Shown here: piece by piece, positions 1-9,425 of the stretch
Layout of the letters: each line of letters starts with the position of its first letter
Position numbering within the stretch: the first letter of the stretch is position 1
Source of the DNA: Bordetella hinzii LMG 13501
Lineage (GTDB): Bacteria; Pseudomonadota; Gammaproteobacteria; Burkholderiales; Burkholderiaceae_B
Reading direction: 5' to 3'
DNA length: 64,000 bases
NCBI RefSeq assembly: GCF_001548475.1
Contig: NZ_LRUJ01000004.1
Coordinates: 62,001-126,000, forward strand
Notes under the pieces: generated by a model
Databases searched by the model: none
Told to the model about the DNA's origin: nothing
Seen by the model: only the letters and a program-made list of their open reading frames with translations
Made by a program: the position numbers and the translations under genes

Positions 1-191
1 CCCGCCGCGTCGCCGCCGGCGCGCCCCTGGTCAACCGCTGGCATAAGCAGTTCGTGCGCCGCCTGCAGGCCGGCGGCGAGCTGGCCGAGGCCGAGCTGGC
101 CCAGGCCTACGCCTGTTTTGACACCGAGGATTACCGCAAGGGCCAGCGCGCCTTCCTGAACAAGGAAAAGCCGGTCTTCGCCGGACGCTGA
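1..191 (+). CDS. Enoyl-CoA hydratase/isomerase family protein, C-terminal fragment
   Basis: Only the last 62 codons lie in the window; the frame runs from base 3 to the TGA at 189-191. The tail ends in DYRKGQRAFLNKEKPVF, the C-terminal signature of crotonase-superfamily enoyl-CoA hydratases (D-x-x-E/K-G-x-x-A-F-x-x-K-R/K-x-P-x-F). The catalytic oxyanion-hole region is outside the window, so substrate and reaction cannot be judged. Its stop lies 11 bases before the CoA-transferase start, so the two are probably one operon, consistent with activation and beta-oxidation-like processing of an acyl-CoA. Confidence 0.8.
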   Translation, partial: RRVAAGAPLVNRWHKQFVRRLQAGGELAEAELAQAYACFDTEDYRKGQRAFLNKEKPVFAGR

Positions 192-202
192 AAGGAATGC
201 AA

Positions 203-1408
203 ATGAAGCCAAACACTGCCGCGATGCCGCTGGAAGGCATCAAGATCCTGGATCTGTCGCAGATCATGGCCGGCCCTTATTGCACCATGGTGCTGGCCGA
301 CCTGGGCGCCGAGGTCATCAAGGTGGAAAAGCCCGGCGCGGGCGATGATTCGCGCGAAATGGGTCCCTACGTCAATGGCGAGTCCAGCTGCTTTGCGCAG
401 ATCAACCGCAACAAGCTGGGCATCTCGCTCAATCTCAAGCGCCCGGAGCTGCGCGAGACCGTGCTGGACATGGTGCGCTGGGCCGATGTGCTGATCGAAA
501 ACTACCGCGTCGGCGTCGCCCGCTCGCTGGGCCTGGATTACGAGACGCTGAGCCAGGTCAATCCGCGCCTGGTGTATTGCTCCATCTCGGGCTATGGCCA
601 GACCGGCCCCTACTCGGGCAAGGGCGGCTTCGACCTGGTGGCGCAGGGCATGACGGGCATCATGAGCATGACCGGCGAACCCGACGGCCGCCCGGTGAAG
701 TCCGGCATCGCCATCTACGACGTGGGCGCGGGCCTGACCGCCGCCTACGCCATCCTGGCCGCCTGCCTGCACCAGCAGCGCACCGGCGAGGGCCAGCACA
801 TCGACATCTCCCTGGCCGAGTGCGGCCTGCCCTGGTTCATCTGGGAGGCGGCCGCCTATTTCGCCGAGGGCACCGTGCCCAAGGCCACCGGCAGCCGCCA
901 CCGCGTCTCGGCCCCCTACCAGGCCTTCAATACGGGCGACGGCTACATCATCATCGGCGCGGCCAACCAGCGCACCTGGGAAAGGCTGTGCACCGACGTG
1001 CTGGGCCGCCCCGAACTCATCCGGGACCCGCGCTTCCTGACCAATAGCGACCGCCTGGACAACATCGCCGAACTGGAGCCGCTGCTGGAGGCCGAATTCG
1101 CCCGCGCCGACGCCGCCACCTGGATCGCGCGCTGCGAACAGGCCCAGGTGCCTTGCGGGCCGATCAACGACTTCGGCCAGGCCATGCAGGACCCTCATTA
1201 CGCGGCGCGCGGCATGGTCGAGGAATTGGACCACCCCAAGCTGGGCCGCATGAAAACGGTGGGCATCCCGACCAAGTTCTCGCGCACCCCGGGCCGGCTG
1301 CGCCGCCCGGCCCCGCTGCATGGCCAGCATACCGATGAAGTCCTGAGCCGCTTCGGCGTCCCGCCCGAGCGTATCGCCCTGTGGCGTGAGCTCGGCGTCG
1401 TGCAGTAG
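203..1408 (+). CDS. CaiB/BaiF (family III) CoA-transferase
   Basis: A 401-residue protein that moves CoA between acyl-CoA and a free carboxylic acid in the cytoplasm. The N-terminus has the family motif GIKILDLSQIMAGPYC and the Rossmann-like stretch LADLGAEVIKVEKPGAGD. The predicted catalytic aspartate is D173 in GIAIYDVGAG, aligning with Asp169 of formyl-CoA transferase. An in-frame ATG exists at 197, but the ribosome-binding sequence AAAGGA (191-196) abuts it. The ATG at 203 has a 6-base spacer and is preferred. It follows an enoyl-CoA hydratase and precedes an amino-acid-type ABC transporter after a 126-base gap. The specific acid is not readable from sequence. Confidence 0.9.
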   Translation: MKPNTAAMPLEGIKILDLSQIMAGPYCTMVLADLGAEVIKVEKPGAGDDSREMGPYVNGESSCFAQINRNKLGISLNLKRPELRETVLDMVRWADVLIENYRVGVARSLGLDYETLSQVNPRLVYCSISGYGQTGPYSGKGGFDLVAQGMTGIMSMTGEPDGRPVKSGIAIYDVGAGLTAAYAILAACLHQQRTGEGQHIDISLAECGLPWFIWEAAAYFAEGTVPKATGSRHRVSAPYQAFNTGDGYIIIGAANQRTWERLCTDVLGRPELIRDPRFLTNSDRLDNIAELEPLLEAEFARADAATWIARCEQAQVPCGPINDFGQAMQDPHYAARGMVEELDHPKLGRMKTVGIPTKFSRTPGRLRRPAPLHGQHTDEVLSRFGVPPERIALWRELGVVQ

Positions 1409-1534
1409 GACGCTTTTCGCCACCGACCGGTTGCGCCTATGCTGCCGGCACAAGAAGAAGAAGTCCAAGGGGCCGGAGAGTCAGCCGGCATATTCGAAGT
1501 TGATCATCGCGCGCCATGCGCAGAAGGAACGAAT

Positions 1535-2776
1535 ATGAAACTGCAGCAACCCATGAACCGCTCCCGCCGCCGCTTTGTCTCGACCGGCCTGGTGCTGGCC
1601 GGCGCGAGCCTGGCGCCCTGGAGCGTGCGCGCCTCCCAGCCGGCGCAGCCATTCCGCCTGGGCGCCCTGAACTCGATCACGGGCGTGGGCGGGCCCTATG
1701 GCGGCGCCATGCTGGAGGCCATCCGCATCGCCGTCGACGAGGTCAATGCCGCCGGCGGCGCGGCCGGCCGCCAGATCCAGCTCTATGCCGAGGACGACCA
1801 GACCAAGCCGGATGCCGCCGTGCTGGCGGCCAAGAAGCTGATCGAGGTCAACCAGGTCCAGGCCGTGGTCGGCATCTGGCCCTCCTCGGTGGGGCTGGCC
1901 GTCATGCCCATCACCAATAACGCGGGGCTCATCATGATGAACACCTGCGGCGCTCCCGAGATGTTGACCGAAAACCGCAAGGGCCTGACCTGGATGCTGC
2001 AGGCCTCCAATGCGGTGTTCGGCCGCGCCTTCGCCCAGGTGGCGCGTGAGCGCGGCTTCAAGCGCCCCGCCGTCATGGCCTTCAACAACTCCACCTTCGT
2101 GGGCCTGGCCAATTACTTCAAGGAAACCTGGGAGAAGGATGGCGGCAAGATCAGCAGCATGGTGATCTACGAGCCCAACCAGACCACCTACCGCACCGAA
2201 CTGAACCGGGTGCTGGCCACCCAGCCCGATGTCATCGCGCTGGGCTCCTACCGTCCGGACGCCACCATCCTGCTGCGCGAGTGGTACCAGACCGGCCAGG
2301 ACTGCAAGTTCATCATGCCGGGCTGGACGGCCAACGAAGCGCTGGTCAAGGCGCTGGGCAAGGAGGCCACCGAGGGCATCATCTCGATCTCCAACGTGGC
2401 CGCCAGCGAGAACGCCGCCTACAAGAGCTTCTCGGAGCGCTTCCGCGCCAAGTTCAAGCAAGACCCGGATATCTTCGCCGCCCAGAGCTACGACATGGTG
2501 ATCGCCCTGGCGCTGGCCATCGAGGCGGCCGGCCCGGCGGCGGACACGGCCGCCATCAACGGCCGCATCAAGGCGGTCACGCGGCACGGCGGCGAGAAGG
2601 TGTCCTCCTTTGCGCAGGGGCGCGAGCGGCTGCGCGCCGGCAAGGCCGTGGACTACGACGGCGCGTCCTCCAACCTGGAGTTCGGCGAGCATGGCGAGAC
2701 GGTGCCGGACTTCGGCGTCTCCGAAATCGAGAACGGCAAGCTGGTGCTCAAAGAGACCGTGCCGGGTACGCGCTGA
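1535..2776 (+). CDS. Branched-chain-amino-acid-type ABC transporter substrate-binding protein (Tat signal)
   Basis: A 413-residue periplasmic ligand-binding protein of the LivJ/LivK type (type I periplasmic-binding fold). It starts at the ATG at 1535 after AGAAGGAA. Residues 10-15 read S-R-R-R-F-V, followed by a hydrophobic stretch and alanine-rich cleavage region, so export by the Tat pathway is likely. The mature protein opens with FRLGALNSITGVGGPYGG, as in this family. It heads a five-gene transporter set ending in an amidase, so an amide or an amino-acid-like amidase product is a reasonable ligand. That ligand is inference. Confidence 0.88.
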   Translation: MKLQQPMNRSRRRFVSTGLVLAGASLAPWSVRASQPAQPFRLGALNSITGVGGPYGGAMLEAIRIAVDEVNAAGGAAGRQIQLYAEDDQTKPDAAVLAAKKLIEVNQVQAVVGIWPSSVGLAVMPITNNAGLIMMNTCGAPEMLTENRKGLTWMLQASNAVFGRAFAQVARERGFKRPAVMAFNNSTFVGLANYFKETWEKDGGKISSMVIYEPNQTTYRTELNRVLATQPDVIALGSYRPDATILLREWYQTGQDCKFIMPGWTANEALVKALGKEATEGIISISNVAASENAAYKSFSERFRAKFKQDPDIFAAQSYDMVIALALAIEAAGPAADTAAINGRIKAVTRHGGEKVSSFAQGRERLRAGKAVDYDGASSNLEFGEHGETVPDFGVSEIENGKLVLKETVPGTR

Positions 2777-2789
2777 AGGCGGAACGAAG

Positions 2790-3668
2790 ATGGAATTCAT
2801 CGCGATCATCAACGCGGTCATCAATGGCATCGTGCTGGGCACCCTGCTGTCGCTGCCCATCCTCGCCATCACCATGGTGTTCGGCATCTCGCGCTTTCCC
2901 AACGCGGCCACCGGCGATTACATGACGCTGGGCGCCTACACCGCCGTGGCCACGCAGACCTGGATCAGCGGCTCGCTGGTCCTGGCCGTGCTCGGCGCCG
3001 GCCTGGTGACGGCCCTGGTGTCGGTGTTCTTCTACCTGTGGGTCTTCCGCGCGCTGGCGCAGCGCTCCAACGTGGCGCGGCTGATCGCCTCGCTGGGGGT
3101 GGCCTTCGTGGTGCGCACCACCATCACCTTCTTCGCCGGCCAGGACCAGTACAACCTGGAGATGCCCCGCATGATGCGCGCCTGGAACTACCACGGCATC
3201 CGCATCCTGCCCATGGATGTCTACATCCTGCTGACCGCCATCGGCGCCCTGGCCATCGCCTTCCTGATCCTGCATGCCACGCCCCTGGGCCGGCGCATGC
3301 GGGCCGTGGCCGACAACCCCGACCTGGCAGCGGCCAGCGGCATCCGCGCCCGGCGCGTGATGCTGTACCTGTGGATATTGAGCGGGTTTTTCTGCGGACT
3401 GGGCGGCGTGCTGCTGGCCATCAAGGCCGTCGTGGTGCCCGAACTCGGCTTCGAGCTGTTGATGCCCATGTTCGCGGCCGTGGTGCTGGGCGGTATCGGC
3501 AACCCCATCGGCGCGGTGGTGGGCTCGCTGGTATTCGGCATTTCACAGGAGATCGCCACGCTGTATGTCGGCCCCTCCTACAAGATCGTCATGGCCTTCC
3601 TGGTGTTGCTGCTGCTGTTGCTGTTCCGGCCCCAGGGACTCTTCGGCCGCCCCATGATGGCGAGGTAA
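2790..3668 (+). CDS. ABC transporter permease, LivH type
   Basis: A 292-residue inner-membrane permease with about eight hydrophobic helices. It carries the LivH-type loop ATPLGRRMRAVADNPDLAAASGI near the middle, which contacts the ATPase, and the late motif GGIGNPIGAVVGSLVFGI. The start ATG at 2790 lies 13 bases after the binding-protein stop, preceded by GGCGGAACGA. A longer open frame upstream is only overlap with the previous gene. It pairs with the LivM-type permease at 3675. Confidence 0.88.
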   Translation: MEFIAIINAVINGIVLGTLLSLPILAITMVFGISRFPNAATGDYMTLGAYTAVATQTWISGSLVLAVLGAGLVTALVSVFFYLWVFRALAQRSNVARLIASLGVAFVVRTTITFFAGQDQYNLEMPRMMRAWNYHGIRILPMDVYILLTAIGALAIAFLILHATPLGRRMRAVADNPDLAAASGIRARRVMLYLWILSGFFCGLGGVLLAIKAVVVPELGFELLMPMFAAVVLGGIGNPIGAVVGSLVFGISQEIATLYVGPSYKIVMAFLVLLLLLLFRPQGLFGRPMMAR

Positions 3669-3674
3669 ACGGAC

Positions 3675-4568
3675 ATGGAAGCCTATCTGATCGCAATCTC
3701 CATCGGCATTCTGATCTACATGCTGATGGCCGTGGGGCTGTCCCTGCACTACGGTTTCACCGGCCTGGTCAACTTCGGGCATGTCGGCTTCTTCGCCATC
3801 GGTTCCTACACTTCGGCCCTGCTCGCCTTCCAGGGCGTGCCGATTCCGCTGGCCATGCTGGGCGCCACCCTGCTGACGGCCCTGGCGGCCTGGCCGCTGG
3901 GCATGGTGGCCTTGCGCCTGGGCAGCGACTACCTGGCCATCGTCACGCTGGGTTTTTCGGAGTCGGTGCGCATGATGCTGCAAAGCGAGGAGTGGCTCAC
4001 GCGCGGCATGCACGGCCTGCCCGGCATCCCGCGCATGTACGAGGGCTGGCTGCCGGCCAACCAGATCGACCTGGCCATCATGATCACCCTGCTGCTGGTC
4101 AACGGCGTGGTCTTCTGGCTGGTGACCCGCGTGGTGAAGAGCCCCTTCGGGCGCGTCATCGAGGCGGTGCGCGACAACGAGGTGGCGGTGCGGGCCCTGG
4201 GCAAGGACCCGGCGCGCTTCAAGACGCGCTCGCTCATGCTGGGCGCGGGGCTGGCCGGCCTGGCCGGCGCCTTCCAGGCGCACTACCTCACCTTCCTGAG
4301 CCCGGAGCAATTCGTGCCGCTCATCACCTTCTACATCTGGATCGCCATCTTCGTCGGCGGTGCCAACCGGCTGCTGGGCGTGGCCCTGGGGACGGTCATC
4401 ATGGTGGGCTTTCTCGAAGGCTCGCGCTTTGTGCGCGACTTTGTCGGCGGCATCTCCGAGGTGCAGATGGCCAGCGTGCGCATCTGGGTCATCGGCATGG
4501 CGTTGATCCTGATCGTGCTGTACCGCCCGCAAGGGATTCTGGGAACCAAGGCGAGGAAGTCGGCATGA
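3675..4568 (+). CDS. ABC transporter permease, LivM type
   Basis: A 297-residue inner-membrane permease, second subunit of the transporter. It has the LivM signature near the N-terminus (LHYGFTGLVNFGHVGFFAIG) and the coupling loop SPFGRVIEAVRDNEVAVRAL at about residues 155-175. The start lies 6 bases after the LivH-type stop. The final TGA overlaps the ATPase start in an ATGA, indicating translational coupling. Confidence 0.88.
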   Translation: MEAYLIAISIGILIYMLMAVGLSLHYGFTGLVNFGHVGFFAIGSYTSALLAFQGVPIPLAMLGATLLTALAAWPLGMVALRLGSDYLAIVTLGFSESVRMMLQSEEWLTRGMHGLPGIPRMYEGWLPANQIDLAIMITLLLVNGVVFWLVTRVVKSPFGRVIEAVRDNEVAVRALGKDPARFKTRSLMLGAGLAGLAGAFQAHYLTFLSPEQFVPLITFYIWIAIFVGGANRLLGVALGTVIMVGFLEGSRFVRDFVGGISEVQMASVRIWVIGMALILIVLYRPQGILGTKARKSA

Positions 4569-5326
4569 GCCTCCTGACTGTCAGAAACATAAGCGCCGGC
4601 TTCGGCGGCATGCTGGCCCTGGACGATGTCAGCCTGGACCTCGCGCAGGGCGAGCTGCTGGGCCTGATCGGCACCAACGGCGCCGGCAAGAGCACGCTGT
4701 TTTCGGTCATCACGGGCTATGTGCCGATGCGGGCCGGGTCGGTGCGCTTTGCCGGCCAGGACATCTCGCACATGGCGGTGCACAACCGGGTGAGGCAGGG
4801 GCTGGCGCGCACCTTCCAGGTGCCGCGCGAATTCTCCCAGCTGTCGGTGATGGCCAATATGATGGCCGCCGCCCCCGATGCCCAGGGCGAGAAATTGCTG
4901 TCCATCTTCTTCGCGCCCGGACAGGTCCGGCGGGAGGAAGAGCGCGTGGCCGCGCGCGCCCAGGAGCTGCTGCGCTTCCTCAACCTCGCGCGCGTGGCCG
5001 ACACCCCGGCCGGCAAGCTGTCCGGCGGCCAGAAGAAACTGCTGGAACTGGGCCGGCTACTCATGCTGGAGCCGCGCTGCATCATGCTCGACGAGCCCTT
5101 CGCCGGCGTCAACCCGGTGCTGATCGGCGAGCTGTCCGAGCGCATCGTCGAACTCAACCGGCGCGGCATGAGCGTGCTCATCATCGAGCACAACCTGGAA
5201 GAACTGGCGCGCATCGTGCCGCGCATGTATGTGATGGACCGCGGCAAGGTCATTGCCCAGGGACAGCCGCGCGAAGTGCTTGCCCAGGACGCCGTGCGCG
5301 AAGCCTATATGGGAGGAGTGATATGA
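4565..5326 (+). CDS. ABC transporter ATP-binding protein, LivG type
   Basis: A 253-residue cytoplasmic ATPase. Walker A is GTNGAGKST at residues 36-44 (K42), the signature is LSGGQKKLLELGR, and Walker B is CIMLDEPFAG. The C-terminal stretch LIIEHNLEELARIVPRMYVM contains the switch histidine. The LivG-type insertion between Walker A and the signature (GLARTFQVPREFSQLSVMAN) is present. It overlaps both the upstream permease and the downstream LivF-type ATPase by 4 bases. Confidence 0.9.
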   Translation: MSLLTVRNISAGFGGMLALDDVSLDLAQGELLGLIGTNGAGKSTLFSVITGYVPMRAGSVRFAGQDISHMAVHNRVRQGLARTFQVPREFSQLSVMANMMAAAPDAQGEKLLSIFFAPGQVRREEERVAARAQELLRFLNLARVADTPAGKLSGGQKKLLELGRLLMLEPRCIMLDEPFAGVNPVLIGELSERIVELNRRGMSVLIIEHNLEELARIVPRMYVMDRGKVIAQGQPREVLAQDAVREAYMGGVI

Positions 5327-6069
5327 ACGCCGCCAGCGCAGCCGCGCCGCTTCTGGTCATCGACAAGATGGCCGGCGGCTACGGCGATGTGGACATCGTC
5401 AGCGGCATCGACCTGCATGTCGCCCCGCGCGAGATCGTGACCATCGCGGGAACCAACGGCGCGGGCAAATCCACGCTGATCAAGGCCGTCATGGGCCTGT
5501 TGCCGCGCCTGTCGGGCGCCCTGAGTTTTGACGGCGGCGACCTGCGCCGGCTGGCCGTGGAAGACCGCGTGCGCATCGGCATTTCCTATGTGCCGCAGGT
5601 GCAGAACGTCTTCGGCGACCTGACGGTGCTGGAGAACCTGCAGGTCGTCGAACATGTCAGCGACGCGCGCCGGCGCATGGAGGAAATGTTCGAGCTGTTC
5701 CCGGCGCTGGCGCGCCGGCGCCGCACCCATGCGGCCAATCTGTCCGGCGGCGAGCGCCAGCAGCTGGCCTTCGCCCGCGCCCTCATGCCCTCGCCGCGCA
5801 TGGTGCTGCTGGATGAGCCGTCCGCGGCGCTTTCGCCGGCGCTGACGTCCCAGGTATTCGAGGAAGTGCAGCGCCTGCCCGGGCTGGACATCGCCGTGCT
5901 CATGGTCGAGCAGCGCGCCCGCCAGGCGCTGGCTTTCAGCGACCGCGGCTACATCCTGGACTCGGGGCGCATCGTGCTCACCGACTCCGGCGCCAACCTG
6001 CTGGCCAATGAAGAGATGGCGGAGCTTTATATCGGGCAACGCCACGATCCCAAAGGAGAAACCGCATGA
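5323..6069 (+). CDS. ABC transporter ATP-binding protein, LivF type
   Basis: A 248-residue ATPase pairing with the LivG-type subunit. Walker A is GTNGAGKST at residues 43-51, the signature is LSGGERQQLAFARAL, and Walker B is MVLLDEPSAALSP. The motif ISYVPQVQNVFGDLTVLENL after Walker A is typical of LivF. The gene overlaps its neighbours on both sides by ATGA (5323-5326 and 6066-6069), placing the amidase in the same translationally coupled operon. Confidence 0.9.
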   Translation: MNAASAAAPLLVIDKMAGGYGDVDIVSGIDLHVAPREIVTIAGTNGAGKSTLIKAVMGLLPRLSGALSFDGGDLRRLAVEDRVRIGISYVPQVQNVFGDLTVLENLQVVEHVSDARRRMEEMFELFPALARRRRTHAANLSGGERQQLAFARALMPSPRMVLLDEPSAALSPALTSQVFEEVQRLPGLDIAVLMVEQRARQALAFSDRGYILDSGRIVLTDSGANLLANEEMAELYIGQRHDPKGETA

Positions 6070-7403
6070 CTGCAATCAAGGCAGCGGCCCGGCCCGCGCC
6101 TTCGGAACGCGCCCACCTGACTCTGGCCCAGGGCCTGCGCGCCCTGGACCAGGGCACGCTGAGCGCCGAAGCCTGGGCCGAGGCCTGCCTGGAGCGCATC
6201 GCGCAGCGCAATGATGAGGTCAAGGCCTGGGTCCATGTGGCCGGCCAGGCCGCGCTGGCCCAGGCCCGCGCCATCGACCGGCGCGGCCGCCAGGGCCGCT
6301 ATGAGGGCGCGCCCATCGGCATCAAGGACACCATCGACACCGCCGACATGCCCACCGAGCTGGGCGAACCCGAGATCTTCGCGGGCCGCCGGCCCGCGGC
6401 CGACGCGCCGGTGGTCGCGCGGGCGCGCCAGCAGGGTTTCGTGCTGCTGGGCAAGAATACGGTCTCGCGCCATGCCATCATGCTGCCGGGGCCGTGCCGC
6501 AACCCGCATGACCTCAACCGCAGCCCGGCCGCCTCGTCGGCGGGCTCGGGCGCGGCGGTGGCGGACTTCATGGCGCCGCTATCCATCGGCACGCAGACGG
6601 CCGGCTCCATCCTGCGGCCGGCTTCGTTCTGCGGCGCGGTGGGTTTCAAGCCCACGCTGGACGCCATCCCCTATGTCGGCATACGCAGCTACTCGCGTCC
6701 CCTGGACGTGATCGGCCCCCTGTGCCGTTCGGTGGAAGACGCGCAGCTTTTCATGCATGCCTTTGCCGGCGACCCGCGCTTCGTGCCGGGCGCCGACGAC
6801 GCCGCCGCGCGCGGGATGCGCCTGGGCATCTGGCGCCCGCGCGACTGGCCCGCCGCCGAGCCGGCCGCCCAGGCCGTCTTCGAGGACAGCTTGCGCCGCC
6901 TCTCCGAGGTGGGCGTGCCGCTGCAGGTGCTGGCCATGCCGCAGGCCTATGAAGACATCGGCGAGATCCAGGATGTCATCATGGCTTACGACCTGGCGCG
7001 CGAATACGCCGCCATCCGCCGCGACCATGCCGCCCTGTGCGACCCGGAACTGCTGGCCTACCTGGACCTGGGCGCCACCTATACCGATGCGGACTACGCC
7101 GCCGCCCTGGATGCCGCCGACCGCTGCCGCCGGCAATTCCATGACATTGCCCGCGAGATCGACGCCATCCTCATGCCGGCCACGCTGGGCGTGGCCACGC
7201 CGGTCTCCAGCACCGGCAGCTCGGTCTTCATCCGGGCCTGGTCGCTCCTGCACAACCCCGCGATCTCGCTGCCCGTGGGCCGCAGCCCCGAAGGCCTGCC
7301 CCTGGCGGTGCAGTTGGTGGGATTCCAGAAGGAGGACGCCCGCCTGCTGCGCCACGCCAGGCGCGTCGAAGCGGTATTGGGCAACCGCGCCGGGGAGACC
7401 TGA
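6066..7403 (+). CDS. Amidase-signature family amidohydrolase
   Basis: A 445-residue cytoplasmic amidase of the GatA/AmiE-signature family, which hydrolyses an amide to acid plus ammonia or amine through a Ser-cisSer-Lys triad. K87 lies in PIGIKDTID, the cis-serine is S157 in PAASSAGSG, and the nucleophile is S181 in TQTAGSILRPA. The spacing of 24 between the serines matches characterised members. Translation is coupled to the LivF-type ATPase, so the transporter likely brings in the amide. There is no GatB or GatC nearby, so a tRNA-amidotransferase role is unlikely. Confidence 0.9.
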   Translation: MTAIKAAARPAPSERAHLTLAQGLRALDQGTLSAEAWAEACLERIAQRNDEVKAWVHVAGQAALAQARAIDRRGRQGRYEGAPIGIKDTIDTADMPTELGEPEIFAGRRPAADAPVVARARQQGFVLLGKNTVSRHAIMLPGPCRNPHDLNRSPAASSAGSGAAVADFMAPLSIGTQTAGSILRPASFCGAVGFKPTLDAIPYVGIRSYSRPLDVIGPLCRSVEDAQLFMHAFAGDPRFVPGADDAAARGMRLGIWRPRDWPAAEPAAQAVFEDSLRRLSEVGVPLQVLAMPQAYEDIGEIQDVIMAYDLAREYAAIRRDHAALCDPELLAYLDLGATYTDADYAAALDAADRCRRQFHDIAREIDAILMPATLGVATPVSSTGSSVFIRAWSLLHNPAISLPVGRSPEGLPLAVQLVGFQKEDARLLRHARRVEAVLGNRAGET

Positions 7404-7425
7404 ACGCGGCCAGCGCAGGAAGCGC

Positions 7426-9333
7426 TCAGCGCTTCTTGCGCAGATGCGGCAGGGTGTAGGCCTGGTCGCGATAGACCCGCTGCGGCCACAGGGCATGGGC
7501 CAGGGTCTTGCGGATCGCGGCCGGATCCGGCGGGATGATGGGCTGATAGTCGTCGCCGCCCTGGTAGAGATACTGGGAGCCGGCCTTGCCGGGCTCCAGG
7601 ATGGTGAGCGTGCGTTCCTGCAGGAGGCCGTACACGTCGCCATACTGCATCAAGGCCCGGCCGCCGGCGCGCTCGTCGGTGAGGTCGAAGCCGATCATGG
7701 GATGCTCGCCCTCGATGCCCAGCAATGACAGCAGCGTCACCGGGAAGTCGATCTGGCTGACCACGCGCTCGTCGAAGCGCGGGCGCACCGGGCCGCCGAG
7801 GATCAGGGCCGGGATATGGAAGTGGCGCAGCGGGATGCGCTGCTTGCCGCCGACCCGCACGTCATGGTCGGCCGTCACCAGGAACACCGTGTCGTCCCAA
7901 TAGGCCGATTGGCGCGCGCGGTCGAAAAAGCGACCGATGGCCCAATCGGCATAGCGCACCGTGTTGCCCACCGTAGCCGGGTCGCCCACCGGCGTGATGC
8001 GGCCCTGCGGATACTCCCAGGGAGAATGGTTGCTGACGCTGAAGGCGAGGATGAAGCAAGGCTCGTCGCCCGCCTGCTCCAGCACGGCATGGACGCGGTT
8101 GAACATGTCCTCGTCGCTGGCGCCCCAGGTGCCCACAAAAGCCGGGTTGTCGAAGGTCTTCAGGTCGTAGAGCTCGGTGAAGCCATTGCCCAGGAAGAAG
8201 GCCTTCATATTGTCGAAATGGGCCTCGCCGCCATAGACGAAGCCGTTGCGGTAGCCCTGCGTGCCCAGCAGCTGCGCCAACGTGAAGAAACGCGATTGCG
8301 CCCCCGGCAGCCGCAAGGCCGCCTGCGACAGCGATGGCGGAAAGCCGGCCGACAGCGCCTCCAGGCCACGGACCGAACGGGTGCCCGTGGCATAGGCCTG
8401 CCTGAAGGTCCAGGCATGGGGCGCCAGGCGGTCCAGCTCAGGCGTGCAGCCGCTGCCGCCCAGATGGCCGACGAATTGCGCGCCCAGGCTTTCTTCGACG
8501 ATGAGCACGAGATGGCGTTTTTTCTTGGGACGCTCGGCTGGCTGCTGCCGGTGCAGCGTGGGGATGGCGGGATCGGAGGGCGCGCCCGCGATGCGCGAGG
8601 CCTCGCGCACCAGCGCCTGGATCTCGGAGTCATCCATGTCGCCATAGGCGCGGCTGGCCGAGGCTTCGTTCTTGAGGGAGTACACCGAGAACATCACGTT
8701 GTAGAGCGAGTTCAGGGCCAGCGCGTTGACCAGGCCGTCGCCGCAGAAGGCGACCGTGGACGGATTGATGGGCCGATGCTTGAGCGTGCCGCGTATGGCC
8801 AGCACGCAGGCCGCGATGCCGGCCAGGGTGAGGAGGGGACGCAGCCACCAGGCGATGGACGGTTCGGGAAAGAGCCAGGCCTGGCCCAGCAGCCGCCAGC
8901 CCAGGGCCACCATGGCCAGCAGGGCGGCCACCCCAAGGAACAGCGCCAGCCGGTACTCCTTGAAGAGCATCGAGAAGACTTCCCGGGGGTATTTCAGGTA
9001 GATGACGTAGAGCTGGTTGGGGCGGGTGTCGTACTCGATGACGTATTGGGGGGTGGAGAACTCCAGCAGGCAGATCACCGACCAGGCGAAGACCAGCCAG
9101 ACCCCGTTGGCGGCGATGGCGCCCGGCCAGGGGCCCAGCCACGGCGCCAGGGCCAGCGGCAGGACGACCATGATGCCGATCAGGTGGGCATCGATGCGCA
9201 GGCCGCCCACCAGGATGCGCAGCGGATGCCCGGCCTCGGCCACGCGCTTGCGCTGCCACAGCATCAGGGCGAGACGGCACACCGTCAGGAAAACCAGCGT
9301 CGAGACGATGAAGACCAATATCTGTGAATACAT
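7426..9333 (-). CDS. Membrane sulfatase-superfamily phosphoglycerol/phosphoethanolamine transferase-like protein
   Basis: A 635-residue protein with about five N-terminal membrane helices (to roughly residue 185) and a large periplasmic alkaline-phosphatase-fold domain, the layout of lipoteichoic-acid-synthase-like and MdoB-like enzymes. Metal and catalytic motifs are visible: LIVEES (metal Glu), YATGTRSVRG (Thr in the nucleophile position), SVSNHSPWEYP, and LVTADHD (metal Asp and His). By family it would transfer a polar head group from a phospholipid to a periplasmic acceptor such as glucan or lipid A. The donor and acceptor are not determinable here. It lies 92 bases downstream of the chromate transporter. 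Confidence 0.75.
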   Translation of the reverse strand: MYSQILVFIVSTLVFLTVCRLALMLWQRKRVAEAGHPLRILVGGLRIDAHLIGIMVVLPLALAPWLGPWPGAIAANGVWLVFAWSVICLLEFSTPQYVIEYDTRPNQLYVIYLKYPREVFSMLFKEYRLALFLGVAALLAMVALGWRLLGQAWLFPEPSIAWWLRPLLTLAGIAACVLAIRGTLKHRPINPSTVAFCGDGLVNALALNSLYNVMFSVYSLKNEASASRAYGDMDDSEIQALVREASRIAGAPSDPAIPTLHRQQPAERPKKKRHLVLIVEESLGAQFVGHLGGSGCTPELDRLAPHAWTFRQAYATGTRSVRGLEALSAGFPPSLSQAALRLPGAQSRFFTLAQLLGTQGYRNGFVYGGEAHFDNMKAFFLGNGFTELYDLKTFDNPAFVGTWGASDEDMFNRVHAVLEQAGDEPCFILAFSVSNHSPWEYPQGRITPVGDPATVGNTVRYADWAIGRFFDRARQSAYWDDTVFLVTADHDVRVGGKQRIPLRHFHIPALILGGPVRPRFDERVVSQIDFPVTLLSLLGIEGEHPMIGFDLTDERAGGRALMQYGDVYGLLQERTLTILEPGKAGSQYLYQGGDDYQPIIPPDPAAIRKTLAHALWPQRVYRDQAYTLPHLRKKR

Positions 9334-9425
9334 GACCTGCTACCTGAACCCCGGGCGCGGGCTTGCGCCAAACACAAGACCATAGAAGAAAAGCCGTCAA
9401 ATTTTCATGATCGGCGGACAATCAG

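Noticed and set aside
3038-4564. Extension of the LivG-type ATPase frame by about 500 codons upstream
   Set aside because: The extra part overlaps two permease genes in another frame and lacks any domain; the ATG at 4565 with ATGA overlap gives the standard ATPase.
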